From Candidatus Heimdallarchaeota archaeon (GTDB lineage: Archaea > Asgardarchaeota > Heimdallarchaeia > Heimdallarchaeales > Heimdallarchaeaceae), in the NCBI GenBank assembly GCA_016839985.1, contig JAEOTG010000381.1:1-5646 (forward strand): a stretch of DNA of 5,646 nt. Direction: 5' to 3'. Positions 4,863 through 5,646 of this stretch are shown piece by piece. Numbering within the stretch: position 1 is the first letter of the stretch; every line of letters begins with the position of its first letter. The position numbers and the translations under genes are program-made. The notes under the pieces were generated by a model. The model worked only from the letters and a program-made list of their open reading frames with translations. It did no database searches and had not been told where the DNA came from.

Positions 4863-5646
4863 TTAGTTATTTTTATCTAATTTTCCTACAGGTGCAAGAT
4901 ATACAGCAAATTCATCTTCACCATCTAATTCTAGAATCTTATCTACTATTTCTTGATTGTAAGCAGCAATTGCGCAAGTACCTAATCCAAGTGCACCACA
5001 AGCTAGATAGAGATTTTGACAAATATGACCAGCTTCTATGGCTATTACTTTACTAGAGGGGATGCTGTAACGCCATTCCATTCTGTAAGGTATAGCAGCC
5101 CAGACGAATATTACGTTTCCTTTTAGAATAAATGGTTGATAAATCATCTTCTTTATTCCTCCTACATCAGAATCATCAAATGATTGCTCAAATAGTAGTT
5201 TCTTATCTTCCTCATTATATGATTTCTCAAAAAGTAGTTTGTGTTCAATTCCAAGATATCTATAAACTCCAGGTTCTAATCCTTCAACTTTTAAAACAAT
5301 AAGATATGTTTCATATGGATGTCTTGATCCTCCAGAAGGAACAGGTTTTTTTACAGAAGAACCATGATGCTTATCTATTTTGAACACACCTTGGGTTGAC
5401 CATAAAAGGAAAGAAAGTTCATCTAGAGACATTATTTCTTCATTGTACACTCTAATGCTTTTTCTATTTTTGAGCGTTTCAAATAAAGAGGTTTCTTTTC
5501 CAACGGAAATATCATCAATTGGTTTTAGATCAATTAGCTTTCCATTTTCAGGATAAGGTTTCTGTAAAGGAGGATTTGGGACTTTTTTCTGTTGATCAGT
5601 TTGAAAGCCTTCTGGGAATTTTTCTATATCATCATCAAAAACTTTC
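4863..5646 (-). CDS. SagB/ThcOx-type nitroreductase-family flavoprotein (N-terminus beyond the window)
   Basis: The frame is open from the right edge to TAA 4865-4863, giving 260 visible residues; the start lies beyond base 5646. It belongs to the FMN-dependent nitroreductase superfamily, SagB-type branch. Counting from the first full codon: a Pro-rich lead (22-43) typical of SagB proteins, then LFETLKNRKSIR (54-65), whose R-x-S-x-R binds FMN phosphate; LLWSTQGV (80-87); PSGGSRHPYETY (103-114); GLEPGVYRY (122-130); an FMN/dimer helix block EAGHICQNLYLACGALGLGT (204-223); and YLAPVGK (249-255). An in-frame GTG at 5450 sits directly after the RKSIR motif and would delete it, so it is not the start. 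SagB enzymes oxidise azolines to azoles in peptide natural products together with a YcaO cyclase, but many archaeal and bacterial relatives stand alone. No YcaO or precursor peptide is seen here, so the substrate is unknown. Confidence 0.88.
   Translation of the reverse strand, partial: KVFDDDIEKFPEGFQTDQQKKVPNPPLQKPYPENGKLIDLKPIDDISVGKETSLFETLKNRKSIRVYNEEIMSLDELSFLLWSTQGVFKIDKHHGSSVKKPVPSGGSRHPYETYLIVLKVEGLEPGVYRYLGIEHKLLFEKSYNEEDKKLLFEQSFDDSDVGGIKKMIYQPFILKGNVIFVWAAIPYRMEWRYSIPSSKVIAIEAGHICQNLYLACGALGLGTCAIAAYNQEIVDKILELDGEDEFAVYLAPVGKLDKNN

Noticed and set aside
4802..5056. An 84-codon plus-strand open frame
   Set aside because: It lies opposite the end of the SagB-like gene and the promoter of the methyltransferase gene. 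Its translation is Leu/Tyr/Gln/His-rich with no motif, typical of a shadow of a minus-strand gene.
4863..5450. A shorter SagB-like gene starting at GTG 5450
   Set aside because: The same frame continues to the window edge with clear family motifs (LFETLKNRKSIR and a Pro-rich lead), so the GTG is an internal valine codon.
1..5646. CRISPR array, insertion sequence, tRNA, riboswitch or a defence-type operon
   Set aside because: No regularly spaced repeats, transposase motifs, terminal inverted repeats, clover-leaf sequence or effector-type domains could be seen on either strand.

Overview
The window looks archaeal. By eye the DNA is very AT-rich (about 30% GC), arginine is mostly AGA, and proteins are rich in Lys, Ile and Asn. 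Three of the six recognisable genes have a TATA-like box centred about 26-28 nt upstream of an ATG with no ribosome-binding site, the archaeal leaderless arrangement. Two others have a plausible TTG start behind a short Shine-Dalgarno-like sequence. A mesophilic, AT-rich archaeal lineage (for example an Asgard group or a relative) would fit, but nothing here fixes the taxon. No mobile element, CRISPR array, tRNA or rRNA was seen.

Layout, left to right: the C-terminal tail of an unidentified plus-strand gene (1-72). Then two tandem plus-strand paralogs of the DinB/YfiT-like four-helix metal-binding family (142-711 and 811-1395), the second behind a promoter with helically spaced repeats and a small inverted repeat. 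Next comes a 573-bp minus-strand reading frame (1399-1971) that looks coding along its whole length but contains two in-frame TAG codons and no TAA or TGA before its final TAA. It is either a young pseudogene or an amber-decoded gene. A short divergent promoter region follows (1972-2092). Then a membrane-anchored beta-lactamase-fold serine hydrolase (2093-3283, plus), a ketopantoate-reductase-like NAD(P)-binding protein (3350-4276, plus), a small ICMT/PEMT-type membrane methyltransferase (4280-4810, minus), and a SagB/nitroreductase-family flavoprotein (4863 to the right edge, minus, N-terminus missing).

The genes do not form an obvious pathway or a long operon. Most have their own TATA-like element, which suggests single-gene transcription units. 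Two convergent junctions (1395/1399 and 4276/4280) leave exactly 3 bp between opposing stop codons. The most interesting object is the amber-interrupted frame. The main argument against general TAG reassignment is that the second DinB paralog ends at a TAG just where its sister gene ends at TAA. I found no convincing new multi-gene system in this window.
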